A stretch of DNA of 29,273 nt from Pseudomonadota bacterium (GTDB taxonomy: Bacteria; Pseudomonadota; Gammaproteobacteria; Burkholderiales; Thiobacillaceae): positions 1 through 29,273 of the forward strand of contig JAJZRT010000005.1 in NCBI GenBank assembly GCA_021802595.1. Direction: 5' to 3'. The notes beneath the pieces were generated by a model, which saw only the letters and a program-made list of their open reading frames with translations, was not told the origin of the DNA and searched no databases. The translations under genes and the position numbers were made by a program. Each line of letters opens with the position of its first letter. Position 1 is the first letter of the stretch. This document shows positions 1-8,403 of this stretch, piece by piece.

Positions 1-414
1 AGTGGTGGCCTGGGTGCCTTCATCAGCGGACTGTTCAAGGGCTTCGCCACGGGTGGCCTGGTCAGCGGGCCGGGGACTTCGACCTCGGACTCGATCCCGG
101 CGCGTCTGTCGGCCGGGGAGTATGTCCTGCGGGCCGCTGCCGTGCGCCGGCTCGGCGTCGATTTCCTGCATGCCCTGAACGGCGGACTCAGTGTCCCCCG
201 CTGGCAGGGTGTGCGTCTGGCCTTCGCCGAGGGAGGACTGGTGCCACCCGCCGCCCCGGCAACGACAGGGGGCGGGACCGGTCAGGCGGTGCGCATCGTC
301 AATGTGATCGATCCCAGTCTTGCCGCCGACTACTTGACCTCGCCTGCTGGCGAAAAGTCGATTCTCAACATCCTTTCGCGCAATGGTTCGGCCGTGCGCG
401 AGATTCTGCGTTAG
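1..414 (+). CDS. Phage tape-measure protein, C-terminal end (partial)
   Basis: The frame is open from base 1, so the gene begins upstream of the window and only its last 137 residues are seen. They include a Gly-rich hydrophobic stretch, then the motif FATGGLVSGPGTSTSDSIPA followed by RLSAGEYVLRAAAVRRLG. This 'GGxVxGPGTxTSDSIPARLSxGEYV' signature is typical of the C-terminus of siphovirus tape-measure proteins, which set tail length and sit inside the tail tube. A methionine at 142 is internal to the protein and is not the start. The position just upstream of distal tail genes fits. The assignment to tape measure is by recognised motif and gene order. Confidence 0.8.
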   Translation, partial: SGGLGAFISGLFKGFATGGLVSGPGTSTSDSIPARLSAGEYVLRAAAVRRLGVDFLHALNGGLSVPRWQGVRLAFAEGGLVPPAAPATTGGGTGQAVRIVNVIDPSLAADYLTSPAGEKSILNILSRNGSAVREILR

Positions 415-422
415 GAATTGCC

Positions 423-1229
423 ATGGCTTGGACATCCGGTACCGCTTCAGACTACCTCGACCTGCTGATCCGCCTCAAGGCCTTCGTCACCGAGCAGATG
501 CTGCCCGCCAACGAGCGCTGGCAAGTCATGCGCTGGGTACCTGGGCCGCCGGCCGAACTGGTGTTGAAGGGGGTGGGACTGGCCGGGACCGACGAGATCT
601 ATGTCGCGATCCAGACGGAGACGTCGTCGGACTATGGCAACTGGAAACTGCGGGGCTATGTCACCTACAACCCCGGGGTGGCGTTTGATGCCCAGTACAA
701 CAGCAGTCAGACTTTCTATGCCTTGCTGACCCTGTCGGCGATGCCGTACTGGTTCGTCGCCAACGGTCGTCGCATCGTCGTGGTGGTCAAGACCGGCACC
801 TACTACGAGTGCGTGCATCTCGGGCTGTTCCTGCCCTATGCGACGCCGGCCCAATACCCGTATCCCCTGGTGGTGGGCGGTTCGTACAACGGCTCGACGC
901 GCTGGAGCAACGCCTACACCTATCGCAACCATCTGCCGCGCACGGCGGGCTATTCCGGGGCGTACTGGTCGCCCACGGGCACCTGGAACAGCAGTCCGTA
1001 TTTCTGGCCGGGCACCTGGGGCAGCAATCAGCGCGAAGCCCCGGATGGCAGCTATCCGCTGTTGCCCTTCGTGATGCAGGGCCTTGGCGAACTGGACGGC
1101 ATGTACAGCGTGCCGGGCTACGGCAATTCCGTGGAGAACATCATCACCGCCAATGGCGTGGATCACCTCGTGGTGCAGGACGTGTATCGCACCGGGTACT
1201 ACGACTATTGGGCACTGAAACTGGCATAG
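423..1229 (+). CDS. Phage tail-associated structural protein, Tyr/Gly/Trp-rich
   Basis: This encodes 268 residues and starts at an ATG nine bases after the tape-measure stop, with AGGA overlapping that stop codon as ribosome-binding site. The protein is rich in Tyr, Trp, Gly and Asn, has no signal peptide and no obvious membrane segment, and looks like a beta-rich virion protein. Its N-terminus (M-A-W-x-S-G-T then DLLIRLKAF) resembles that of the next gene product, suggesting tandem paralogues. I do not recognise a named family. A role in the distal tail or baseplate is inferred only from position between the tape-measure and tail-tip genes. Confidence 0.75.
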   Translation: MAWTSGTASDYLDLLIRLKAFVTEQMLPANERWQVMRWVPGPPAELVLKGVGLAGTDEIYVAIQTETSSDYGNWKLRGYVTYNPGVAFDAQYNSSQTFYALLTLSAMPYWFVANGRRIVVVVKTGTYYECVHLGLFLPYATPAQYPYPLVVGGSYNGSTRWSNAYTYRNHLPRTAGYSGAYWSPTGTWNSSPYFWPGTWGSNQREAPDGSYPLLPFVMQGLGELDGMYSVPGYGNSVENIITANGVDHLVVQDVYRTGYYDYWALKLA

Positions 1230-1314
1230 ACCAACGCCGCATCGCCGACCTCGTTCCCTCAACTTTCACATGCTGATTGCGGTAGCGGTCGGCACGTAAG
1301 GCGTTCCAACACTT

Positions 1315-2076
1315 ATGGCATTCCAATCCGGTATCACCACCTCGCCGAACGACCTGCTCGACAAGATCCGGCTCTTCGCCACCACCTACTGCGGTTACAC
1401 GCAGCTGATGTATCAGGCTGATTCGGGTTACTACCGTCTGCACCTGCAGCATGCGGCCAGCGGACAGTACGTCAATCTGCACTCCTGGAGCAGTTACATC
1501 GCGGCCTATGGCTCAACTGCGTTCAGCAGCGGCCTGGCCTACGGCTCACAAACCGTATCGGGTGGCTCGATCTCGGCCAACTTGCTGTCCGGCAGTGCCG
1601 AATACTTCCTGTTCGGCGGGGATGGCTACTGCTATTGCGTCACGCAATACACCAGCACCATCTACAACATGCTGCTTTTCGGCACCATGACCAAGACCTG
1701 CAGCTTCACGGGTGGTGCCTTTCTGTCCGATAGCTATAGCGGTGCCGTGCGCGCCGACATCGACAGTGCGACCAATGCCTGGAAAACCGCCAACGGCTCC
1801 GGCAACACCTCGTCGCGGATGTTCTATACCAGCCTGACGCGACAACTCGACAGCTATTCGCCGATCACCTTCAACGGGGTGACGCCGCTGTATCCGATCA
1901 CCGTCGAGGTGGGACGCACCACGCCGACCTACTATTACTCGATGGTGGGCTACATCCCCGAGGCCCGTCTGCTGCGCATGAACGGTCAGTACGCGAACAA
2001 GGACATCGTGACGCTCGGCAGCGACGAGTGGATGGTGTTCAGCACGTCCTATGGCGGCTACGCCTTCAAGAAATGA
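1315..2076 (+). CDS. Phage tail-associated structural protein, paralogue of the preceding gene
   Basis: This encodes 253 residues, starting at ATG 1315 after an 85-base gap that shows no other gene. A weak AAGG lies about 14 bases upstream. The protein is Tyr/Ser/Gly-rich and its N-terminus (MAFQSGITTSPNDLLDKIRL) parallels the N-terminus of the preceding protein. The start of the next gene overlaps its stop as ATGA, so the two are probably translationally coupled. No catalytic motif is visible. It is likely a virion structural protein of the distal tail. The exact role is unknown and the paralogy is inferred by eye from the N-termini and composition. Confidence 0.75.
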   Translation: MAFQSGITTSPNDLLDKIRLFATTYCGYTQLMYQADSGYYRLHLQHAASGQYVNLHSWSSYIAAYGSTAFSSGLAYGSQTVSGGSISANLLSGSAEYFLFGGDGYCYCVTQYTSTIYNMLLFGTMTKTCSFTGGAFLSDSYSGAVRADIDSATNAWKTANGSGNTSSRMFYTSLTRQLDSYSPITFNGVTPLYPITVEVGRTTPTYYYSMVGYIPEARLLRMNGQYANKDIVTLGSDEWMVFSTSYGGYAFKK

Positions 2077-3764
2077 CGACCTTTGCGGGAGGTGTGTTGC
2101 CCTCAGGCGTGAAGGGCGATCCGGCCTATGCTTTGCCTGAGAAATTCCTGCCGGCACCGTTTCGCCCGTATGAAGGGGCCATTGCGCGATTTTCCAGCGG
2201 CGGCTCCCTGACCAACCTTCTGCCGATCAGCGAACTGCCGGTAGGCTTCGCCGGCTTCACGATCCGCCAGTTCGAGCAGCACTGGTATCACCAGATTCAT
2301 CTGCTGCCGGGCAAGATCATCCTGGGCAACCTGCTGTCGACGCAGATGCGACAGATCGAGGTGTGGAACGCGCACTTCGCCACCAAGACCCTGTCGGCGA
2401 TCGTCGGCGAGAACGATGGGGGCATCGTGTTGTCGGGCAGCAGCATTCCGCCGACCACCTTCGGCATGCTGTCGTCGCGCCTGTACGAGGTCTCCATCAG
2501 TCTTGATGGTCCCCCGGTCATCGAGGCGTCCTTCAGCTTCCAGTTTCCTGGTGAGACACCGCGCCTGAGCATCTCGGGTCGGCGGGTCGTGGTCTTTGGG
2601 CTGCGGCCCCACTGGGGCGAGTCCTGGTTGGAACGACTGGCCTGGGCCACCGATGTGCTGACTGCCCGGGATGGCACGGAGCAGCGCGTGAGCCTGCGCG
2701 TCAATCCGCGCCGCTCGCTCGAATTCACGATCCTGCTCGGGCGCGACGATGCGGCATTGCTGGATGTGCTGCTGTCGGCCTGGCAGTCGCGGGTCTATGC
2801 CTTGCCGATCTGGCCCGACAAGACCCAGTTGGCGGGCAGTCTGGTGGCGGGCAGCACCTTTATTCCGCTGACGACGACGCATCTGGAGTACGAGGCCGAT
2901 GGCCTGCTGGTGATCGGTACCGACAGCCGCAATACCGAGGCGGCCGAAGTCCTGTCGGTCGCCAGCAATGGCGTGACGCTCAAGCAACCCATCCTCCAGT
3001 CGTGGCCGTCAGGCGCCTTCGTGACACCGGCGCGTACTGCACGGCTGCGCATCAGCCAGCCGGTAACGCGGGTCACGGAAGCCATCGTCACGGCCCGGGT
3101 GGTGTTCGATATCGCGGGTACCACCTCGATCACCAAGCAGGATAACGCCACCAGACTGAGCAATGTGCCGATCTGGCCGATGACCTTCCCGCGACCGAAC
3201 CGGGAACGCGATGTCGAGGTGGAGTATCAGCGGCTCGCCGAAGTCCTGGACTACGAGACCGGCATTACAGCGGTGGATGACTCGGGGGCACGACCGTTCA
3301 TTCGTCGCGCCTTCGATTTCCGCTTCACCAGTCGTGCCGAGATTGCCGCCTTCAAGGGCTGGCTGGCAGCCCGTGCCGGACGCCTGGTGGCGTACTGGCA
3401 GCCGGGATGGGAAACCTCCATCGTGCCGACCCGCAAGATCCTGTCGAACCAGACGGTGATGACCGTTGCGGCACGGGGCTATGCCCTGTACTTCAACCCG
3501 ATGCAGGGACGCACCGAAGCCGCCTTCCTGCACAAGAACGGCACCTGGTACTACCGCACGATCCTGAGCTTCGGTGCGGGGACCATCAATGAAGAGGAGA
3601 CGATGACGCTGGATCAGACCTTCGGCTTCGACGCCAACCCCGAAGACTGGCTCGCCATCTACTTCCTCGAAAAAAGCCGGCTCGACAGCGACCAGATCGA
3701 ATTGCACTGGCTCTCCGACCGGATCGTCGAATCGGCATTGCCAGTCAAGAGCATCAAGGGATAA
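2073..3764 (+). CDS. Large phage tail protein (virion structural)
   Basis: This encodes 563 residues. I place the start at ATG 2073, which overlaps the previous stop as ATGA. An upstream in-frame start at 2028 would lie deep inside the previous gene. The protein is soluble-looking and beta-rich. A C-terminal part around residues 410-480 (RPFIRRAFDFRF, then FKGWLAARAGRLVAYW) resembles phage tail or baseplate domains in which a conserved F-x-W-L-x(5)-G stretch precedes a W-P/G-W segment. It sits directly before the BR0599-family gene, a common neighbour pair in siphovirus and GTA-like tail modules. The family name is uncertain. Tail function follows from synteny. Confidence 0.75.
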   Translation: MTTFAGGVLPSGVKGDPAYALPEKFLPAPFRPYEGAIARFSSGGSLTNLLPISELPVGFAGFTIRQFEQHWYHQIHLLPGKIILGNLLSTQMRQIEVWNAHFATKTLSAIVGENDGGIVLSGSSIPPTTFGMLSSRLYEVSISLDGPPVIEASFSFQFPGETPRLSISGRRVVVFGLRPHWGESWLERLAWATDVLTARDGTEQRVSLRVNPRRSLEFTILLGRDDAALLDVLLSAWQSRVYALPIWPDKTQLAGSLVAGSTFIPLTTTHLEYEADGLLVIGTDSRNTEAAEVLSVASNGVTLKQPILQSWPSGAFVTPARTARLRISQPVTRVTEAIVTARVVFDIAGTTSITKQDNATRLSNVPIWPMTFPRPNRERDVEVEYQRLAEVLDYETGITAVDDSGARPFIRRAFDFRFTSRAEIAAFKGWLAARAGRLVAYWQPGWETSIVPTRKILSNQTVMTVAARGYALYFNPMQGRTEAAFLHKNGTWYYRTILSFGAGTINEEETMTLDQTFGFDANPEDWLAIYFLEKSRLDSDQIELHWLSDRIVESALPVKSIKG

Positions 3765-3767
3765 CCG

Positions 3768-4565
3768 ATGTCCTATCTCACGCAGGAAACCTCGGTGGCC
3801 GCTGGTCTGCCGGTGGAACTCTATCGCTTCGTCCTTGGCCAGCAGGTCTGGGCGGTGACCAGTGGCCGCGAGGTCGTGACCTACCAGGCCGACACCTACC
3901 AGCCAGCCGTTCTGCGTCGTTCCGGACTGGAGCAATCGCCGGATTTCTCGCGCAATGGCATCGAACTGGAATGTGCGCGCGACTTTGCGGTGGCCCAGTT
4001 GTTTGCCGCCAGCCGGCCCAACGGGGTGGTGTCCCTGACGCTGTTTCGCAATCACTACGGTGACAGCGAGTACATCACCGCCTGGAAGGGCCGGGTGGCG
4101 TCCGTGGTGTTTGCCGGCAGCGGCGCGACGATCCGCTGCGAGTCGATCTTCACGGCCTTGAAGCGTCCGGGGCTGCGGGCGCATTACCAGACGGGTTGCC
4201 GCCATGCCCTGTACGACCCGGGCTGTGGCATCAACAACCAGGCCTACAAGATCGCCGGCACGCTGAGCGCGGTCTCTGGTTTGACGGCAACCTCGGTGGC
4301 CTTCCTGTCGCAGAGCACCGGATGGCTGACCGGCGGTTACCTGCGCGTGGGTGGCGTGCCACGCATGATCACCCAGCACTCGGGCGATACGGTCACGCTG
4401 TCGAGCGTCCTGCCTGGACTCGCGGTGGGCAGCGCCTTCGAAGCCTTCGCCGGCTGCGACCGCAGTTTCTCGACCTGCCAGAGCAAGTTCGGCAATGCGC
4501 TGAACTTTGGGGGGTTCCCCTGGATACCGGCAAAGAACCCCTTTGCCGGTGACTCGATCGTCTGA
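3768..4565 (+). CDS. Phage BR0599 / DUF2163-type tail protein
   Basis: This encodes 265 residues. ATG 3768 follows the previous stop by three bases and has AAGGGA upstream. The N-terminal half (ELYRFVLGQQVWAVTSG, then YQADTYQPAVLRR) and the C-terminal Cys-rich signature (CRHALYDPGCGI near residues 144-155, and GCDRSFSTCQSKFGNALNFG near 228-247, followed by GFPWIP) match the BR0599 family of phage tail proteins. The paired cysteines suggest a structural metal site or disulphides. Family members lie between tail proteins and the NlpC/tip proteins of siphovirus and GTA-like tails. Length agrees with the family. Function beyond distal tail assembly is not established. Confidence 0.88.
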   Translation: MSYLTQETSVAAGLPVELYRFVLGQQVWAVTSGREVVTYQADTYQPAVLRRSGLEQSPDFSRNGIELECARDFAVAQLFAASRPNGVVSLTLFRNHYGDSEYITAWKGRVASVVFAGSGATIRCESIFTALKRPGLRAHYQTGCRHALYDPGCGINNQAYKIAGTLSAVSGLTATSVAFLSQSTGWLTGGYLRVGGVPRMITQHSGDTVTLSSVLPGLAVGSAFEAFAGCDRSFSTCQSKFGNALNFGGFPWIPAKNPFAGDSIV

Positions 4566-4573
4566 GGTCGGTT

Positions 4574-4813
4574 ATGTGGACGCAAATTCTCGTCTGGGTG
4601 GTGACCACGGTCATCGGGGCCTTGCTGAGCCCCCGGCCGCCCAAACCGGCTTCCGTCTCGCCCGGCAATGTGGATGTTCCGGTGGCCGAACAGGGCAAGC
4701 CCATTCCGGTGCTGTTTGGCACCCGCGTCATCCGCCAGGCCAACTGCGTCTGGTATGGCGATATCAAGACCACGGAAATTCGCCAGACGTCTGGCAGTGG
4801 AGGTAAGAAATGA
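4574..4813 (+). CDS. Small phage tail-assembly protein with N-terminal hydrophobic segment
   Basis: This encodes 79 residues with a good GAGGT ribosome-binding site. Residues 4-19 (QILVWVVTTVIGALLS) are hydrophobic and could be a membrane segment or signal anchor. The rest contains the motif GKPIPVLFGTRVI then VWYGDIKTTEI, which in phage tail hub proteins forms the N-terminal region. The C-terminus ends in a GSGGKK stretch, and the large protein encoded from 5011 begins with GGGGKRGGG. This suggests the two are parts of one ancestral hub protein. The stop overlaps the next start as ATGA. Confidence 0.7.
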   Translation: MWTQILVWVVTTVIGALLSPRPPKPASVSPGNVDVPVAEQGKPIPVLFGTRVIRQANCVWYGDIKTTEIRQTSGSGGKK

Positions 4814-5010
4814 CGGTGATCGCAACCCATGAGGACGCCAAGGCGCTGGGCTATTGCAACGCGGGGCTGCGCAAATGGTTCCCGCGTGACGGGGTCAGCT
4901 TCGACGACTTTCGTCGGGATGGCGTGACGACCGACTGGCTCCGGGCCACCGGCGACGCCATGGCCATTCGCCTCGCCGAAGCCGTTGAACAACGCGAGCA
5001 GGTGGCCTAA
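4810..5010 (+). CDS. Small phage protein inserted between tail hub segments
   Basis: This encodes 66 residues from an ATG overlapping the previous stop, with a strong GGAGGT (4799-4804) upstream. It contains a predicted helical region with a conserved-looking core, CNAGLRKWFPRDGVSFDDF. There is no membrane segment and no catalytic motif I can name. Small proteins of this type occur next to tail-tip genes in other phages, but I know of no established role. Its stop codon is immediately followed by the GTG start of the tail hub gene, so the three genes are tightly coupled. Confidence 0.65.
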   Translation: MTVIATHEDAKALGYCNAGLRKWFPRDGVSFDDFRRDGVTTDWLRATGDAMAIRLAEAVEQREQVA

Positions 5011-7221
5011 GTGGGCGGCGGCGGAAAACGCGGTGGCGGCTCGAGTTCCTATGTCGTTGGCCATCGCTACTACGCGGGACTGCATCTGGTTCTGTGCCAC
5101 GGGCCGGTCGATGCCATCACCCGCATCATCGTCGGCGAGCGCACGGCCTGGAGCGGCAGCATTACGAGCAGCCAGACGATCTACATCAATGCCCCGCAGC
5201 TGTTCGGCGGCGATTCGCGCGAAGGTGGTGTGCAGGGCTATGTCGAGGTGAAGTTCGGCGGTCCGTCCGAGACCGTATCCGGCTACCTGCAACAGAAGCT
5301 CGGTAGCATCATTCCTGCGTTTCGCGGCGTGCTGTCGCTGATCGTCCAGCAGTGCCAACTGTCGGCGATGAACCCCTACATCAAGCCCTGGAGCGTCGAG
5401 GCACGGCGGATTCCGGCACCGGTGGCCCTGGGTAGCGGCTACATCAACGGTGACGCCAATCCGGCCCATATCATCTACGAGTGCCTCAACAATGCGACCT
5501 GGGGTCTGGGGCATGCCACCAGCGAGATCGATGCCGGCAGTTTCTCTACGGCGTCCTACACGCTGGGCAGCGAACAGTTCGGACTCTCCTTGTTGTGGGA
5601 TCGCGAACAGCCCCTCGAAGAGTTCATCGGCGAAGTGCTGCGCCACATCGATGGCACGCTCTATGTCCATCCGCGTACCGGGCAATACACCCTGAAGCTC
5701 GCCCGGGCGGACTACAGCCTCTCCAGCCTCATGGTGCTGGATGCCACCAATATCCTCGCGCTGGAAAGCTTCTCGCGTCCGGCCGAATCCGAACTGATCA
5801 ATCAGGTCACGGTGCGCTACCGGGACCGCAGCACCGACAAGGATGCGGCGATCACCGTCCATGACCTGGCGGCACTGGAACTGGCCGGTGGCGTGGTGTC
5901 CTCGGTGACGGTGGATTATCCGGGCATCAGTAACGGCACGCTGGCCTCGAAGGTGGCGCTGGGCGACCTCAAGCAGTTGTCCGTGCCACTGGCTAAGGCG
6001 ACGCTGGTCGCCAACCGCAAAGCGGCCAGTCTCAATATCGGCGACGTCTTCAAGCTGACCTGGCCGGAACTGGGCATCGCCCAACTGGTGATGCGGGTGG
6101 TGCGCATCAGCTATGGCACCCTGACTGATGGGCGGGTGCGCATCGAATGCGTGGAAGACATCTTCGGCTTGCCCTCGGCCACCTATGTCTCGCCGACGCC
6201 CACCTCCTGGGTCTCGCCACTGACCGCCCCGGCCCCGGTGCCGTTCAGAAAACTGGGTGAGGCGCCCTGGTGGACGGTGGTGAAGCGGGTGGTTGGCGAA
6301 TCGGCGACGGCCCGGGCGGAACTCGAACCCGAAGGCGGTCTGCTGGTGGTGTGCGCAAGCCGGCCCTCCGGAGATTCCCTCAATGTGAAGGTGTTGACGC
6401 GCCAAGGCAGTGCCGCCTTTGCCGAGGTCGAGGCGATGGGTTTTACGCCCAACGCGACGCTGATAAACGACATCGACCCGGCTGCTACCGTGCTGGCGAT
6501 CGGCAACGGTCAGGACCTGGAGTCAGTCGGCCTCGACAAGCTGGCCTATCTCGACGACGAGATCCTGGCGATCAAGGCAGTGAATCTCGGTGCCGGGACG
6601 ATCACGGTAGAACGGGGCATTCTCGATACCGTTCCGGCCAGTCATCTAGCCGGTGCGCGGCTCTGGTTCGCCGATGCCGTGGAAGCACTGATCACCGAGC
6701 AGTATCTGTCCGGGGAGTCGCTGCAGGTCAAGCTGCTGCCGTCGACCGGCATGGGACGCCTGGCGGAGTCAGCGGCGACGGCCGACAGCTACACCTTCGC
6801 CAAGCGCATGATCAGGCCGTATCCGCCCGGGAATGTGCGCGTCAATAACGTGATGTGGCCCACCGTGATTCTGGGTCAGATGGCGCTGACCTGGGCTCAT
6901 CGCGACCGCATGCAGCAGACCGTCTATCTGGTGACGCAGTCGGAGGGAAACATCGGCCCCGAGGCGGGGACCACCTACACGGTCCGCATCTACAACGAGA
7001 ACCTTGGGCTCCAAAAAACCCTCACGGGTCTGACTACGACGTCCCTGACCTATACGACTACCGACGAAGCCACGGACAGCGGGTTGGGCCGGATCAACGG
7101 CCGGCTCAAGGTCGAGATCGAGTCGGTACGAGACGGGCATGTCTGCTGGCAGAAGCAGACGCGGAGTTTCGAGCGGGCGGGGTTCGGCCTGAACTACGGC
7201 AAATACTATGGAGGCATCTGA
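5011..7221 (+). CDS. Phage tail hub / tip attachment protein
   Basis: This encodes 736 residues, starting at GTG 5011 directly after the previous TAA. The N-terminus GGGGKRGGG is followed by YYAGLHLVLCHGPVDAITRI, the characteristic opening of phage tail hub/tip proteins of the Phage-tail_3 kind. Those proteins lie at the tail tip and take part in adsorption and DNA delivery. The middle part (about residues 110-390) has the conserved NPAHIIYECLNN and WDREQPLEEFI segments. The C-terminal third has fibronectin-like beta repeats. It is the largest complete gene of the module, and the DUF2793 gene overlaps its stop (TGATG). Host specificity may depend on this protein, but that is inference. Confidence 0.85.
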   Translation: MGGGGKRGGGSSSYVVGHRYYAGLHLVLCHGPVDAITRIIVGERTAWSGSITSSQTIYINAPQLFGGDSREGGVQGYVEVKFGGPSETVSGYLQQKLGSIIPAFRGVLSLIVQQCQLSAMNPYIKPWSVEARRIPAPVALGSGYINGDANPAHIIYECLNNATWGLGHATSEIDAGSFSTASYTLGSEQFGLSLLWDREQPLEEFIGEVLRHIDGTLYVHPRTGQYTLKLARADYSLSSLMVLDATNILALESFSRPAESELINQVTVRYRDRSTDKDAAITVHDLAALELAGGVVSSVTVDYPGISNGTLASKVALGDLKQLSVPLAKATLVANRKAASLNIGDVFKLTWPELGIAQLVMRVVRISYGTLTDGRVRIECVEDIFGLPSATYVSPTPTSWVSPLTAPAPVPFRKLGEAPWWTVVKRVVGESATARAELEPEGGLLVVCASRPSGDSLNVKVLTRQGSAAFAEVEAMGFTPNATLINDIDPAATVLAIGNGQDLESVGLDKLAYLDDEILAIKAVNLGAGTITVERGILDTVPASHLAGARLWFADAVEALITEQYLSGESLQVKLLPSTGMGRLAESAATADSYTFAKRMIRPYPPGNVRVNNVMWPTVILGQMALTWAHRDRMQQTVYLVTQSEGNIGPEAGTTYTVRIYNENLGLQKTLTGLTTTSLTYTTTDEATDSGLGRINGRLKVEIESVRDGHVCWQKQTRSFERAGFGLNYGKYYGGI

Positions 7222-7571
7222 TGGCAAGCACTGATCCCAACATGGGACTGACCTACGGCTGGACTCTCGGCGAGTCCGGGTGGAACACGACGATGGACGG
7301 CAATTTGAAGCGGCTCGGTGCGGTGGTCGGGCTCGCGGTCAAGGATCGGGATCTGGCTACGCCACCGGTGAGTCCGGTCGACGGCGACCGCTACATCATT
7401 CCGGCCGCTGCTACGGGTGTTTGGGCGGGCAGAACAAACCAGATCGCCGTGCGCGTGGCGAGCACCTGGGAGTACTACATGCCGAAGGTCGGCTGGCTTT
7501 GCTACATCGATGACGAAGCCGTGCTCGCGGCTTACAAGGCCACTGGCTGGAGTGCCGGCATCGCGATCTGA
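7221..7571 (+). CDS. DUF2793-family phage protein
   Basis: This encodes 116 residues from ATG 7221, overlapping the preceding TGA by one base. GGAGG is present just upstream (7210-7214). The sequence shows the DUF2793 pattern: an N-terminal GESGWNTTMDGNLKRLGAVV segment, then SPVDGDRYIIPAAATGVWAG, then a WEYYMPKVGWLCYIDDE region. Members of this family are short or fused to tail fibre-like proteins and lie at the tail end of structural operons. They are thought to be distal tail proteins, but no biochemical function is established. A hairpin follows immediately downstream. Confidence 0.85.
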   Translation: MASTDPNMGLTYGWTLGESGWNTTMDGNLKRLGAVVGLAVKDRDLATPPVSPVDGDRYIIPAAATGVWAGRTNQIAVRVASTWEYYMPKVGWLCYIDDEAVLAAYKATGWSAGIAI

Positions 7572-7592
7572 CATTGCTTGACCAACCCTACG

Positions 7593-7620
7593 AGCCCACC
7601 CACGAGGTGGGCTTTCCATT
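7593..7620 (+). terminator. Hairpin, possible weak terminator or mRNA stabiliser before the lysis genes
   Basis: A perfect 8-bp stem (AGCCCACC at 7593-7600 and GGTGGGCT at 7606-7613) with a 5-base loop is followed by TTCCATTT. The U-tract is interrupted, so termination may be partial. It lies in the only non-coding gap between the DUF2793 gene and the lysis cassette and could separate structural from lysis expression. Confidence 0.5.
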
Positions 7621-7623
7621 TCT

Positions 7624-7628
7624 GGAGG
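7624..7628 (+). promoter_or_regulatory. Ribosome-binding site deciding the start at 7637
   Basis: GGAGG lies eight bases before ATG 7637. The frame is open further upstream to a TTG at 7574, but that start would overlap the hairpin and has no ribosome-binding site. The ATG is therefore preferred. Confidence 0.75.
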
Positions 7629-7636
7629 ACGAAATC

Positions 7637-7930
7637 ATGGATGCAACCCCAATGGAGCGCCGCAAGATGGTGACCATCCCGCAAGAAGAGTTCGAAGCGA
7701 TGCTGGAACGGGCGGCCGAACGTGGCGCTCGCGCCGCATTGCACGGCGTGGGCCTGGATGGTGAGGATGCCGCTCACGACATCCGGGAATTGAGGAACCT
7801 GCTGGATGCCTTCAATGAGGCCAAGCGCACGGCTGGCATCACCCTGGTCAAGATGATCGTCACCGGCCTGGTGCTGGCCTTGCTGGCTGGCACCGTGCTC
7901 AAGATCAAGTTGTTCGGGGGCCAGCCATGA
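7637..7930 (+). CDS. Small membrane protein of the lysis cassette (DUF6127-like)
   Basis: This encodes 97 residues. A conserved-looking segment IPQEEFEAMLERAAERGARA is followed by GLDGEDAAHDIRELRNLLDA, and a single C-terminal hydrophobic helix at about residues 71-90 (LVKMIVTGLVLALLAGTVLK) then a short basic tail. This architecture agrees with DUF6127 proteins found beside holin genes in siphovirus and GTA-like modules. It could be a holin partner, antiholin or spanin-like protein. The sequence does not decide between these. Its stop overlaps the holin start as ATGA. Confidence 0.75.
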   Translation: MDATPMERRKMVTIPQEEFEAMLERAAERGARAALHGVGLDGEDAAHDIRELRNLLDAFNEAKRTAGITLVKMIVTGLVLALLAGTVLKIKLFGGQP

Positions 7931-8403
7931 TCGAGACTCTGCTCGGCGGCCTCCTGGGCGGTGCTTTCCGTCTGGCCCCGGAAATCCTGAAGTGGATGGA
8001 CCGCAATGGCGAGCGCAGTCACGAACTGGCCATGCAGGACAAGGCGCTGGAGTTTGAGAAATTGCGGGGCTCGCAACGCATGGCCGAGATCGGGGCCAGC
8101 GCCGATGCGGCCTGGAATACAGGAGCGATCGAGGCGCTGAAGGAGGCCGTGGCAGCCCAGGGGCAGCGGTCCGGGGTGCGCTGGGCCGATGCGTTGTCGA
8201 TCAGCGTGCGGCCCATCATTACATACTGGTTCATGCTGCTTTATTGTGCGGCCAAGACGGCGGCGTTTGTGGCGGCCGTCACTGCAGGTGCCGGTTGGGG
8301 CACGGCAATCCTGCATGCCTGGACGGAAGCCGATCAGGCGCTGTGGGCCGGCGTGCTGAACTTCTGGTTCCTCGGGCGCGTGTTTGACCGGGTACGGCCA
8401 TGA
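7927..8403 (+). CDS. 3-TM holin (GTA-type holin family)
   Basis: This encodes 158 residues, with start overlapping the previous gene (ATGA at 7927-7930). A short hydrophobic N-terminus (LLGGLLGGAF) is followed by a charged helix (about residues 25-85, rich in E, K and R). The core VRPIITYWFMLLYCAAKTAA (about residues 92-111) is typical of the GTA_holin_3TM family, and a final hydrophobic segment includes LWAGVLNFWFLGRVFDR. Holins form lesions in the inner membrane that let the endolysin reach the cell wall. The lysozyme gene follows directly with an ATGA overlap, as expected for a lysis cassette. Confidence 0.82.
   Translation: MIETLLGGLLGGAFRLAPEILKWMDRNGERSHELAMQDKALEFEKLRGSQRMAEIGASADAAWNTGAIEALKEAVAAQGQRSGVRWADALSISVRPIITYWFMLLYCAAKTAAFVAAVTAGAGWGTAILHAWTEADQALWAGVLNFWFLGRVFDRVRP

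Noticed and set aside
447..1262. 271-residue open frame on the minus strand
   Set aside because: Antisense to the first tail paralogue. Composition is Arg/His/Gly/Val-biased without any recognisable domain.
3009..4379. 456-residue open frame on the minus strand
   Set aside because: Antisense shadow of the large tail protein and BR0599 genes. No motif and no ribosome-binding site of note.
4393..6405. 670-residue open frame on the minus strand
   Set aside because: It lies antisense to well-recognised tail genes (BR0599, hub). The translation is rich in His, Arg, Gly and Gln without domains, as expected from the complementary strand of GC-rich coding sequence.
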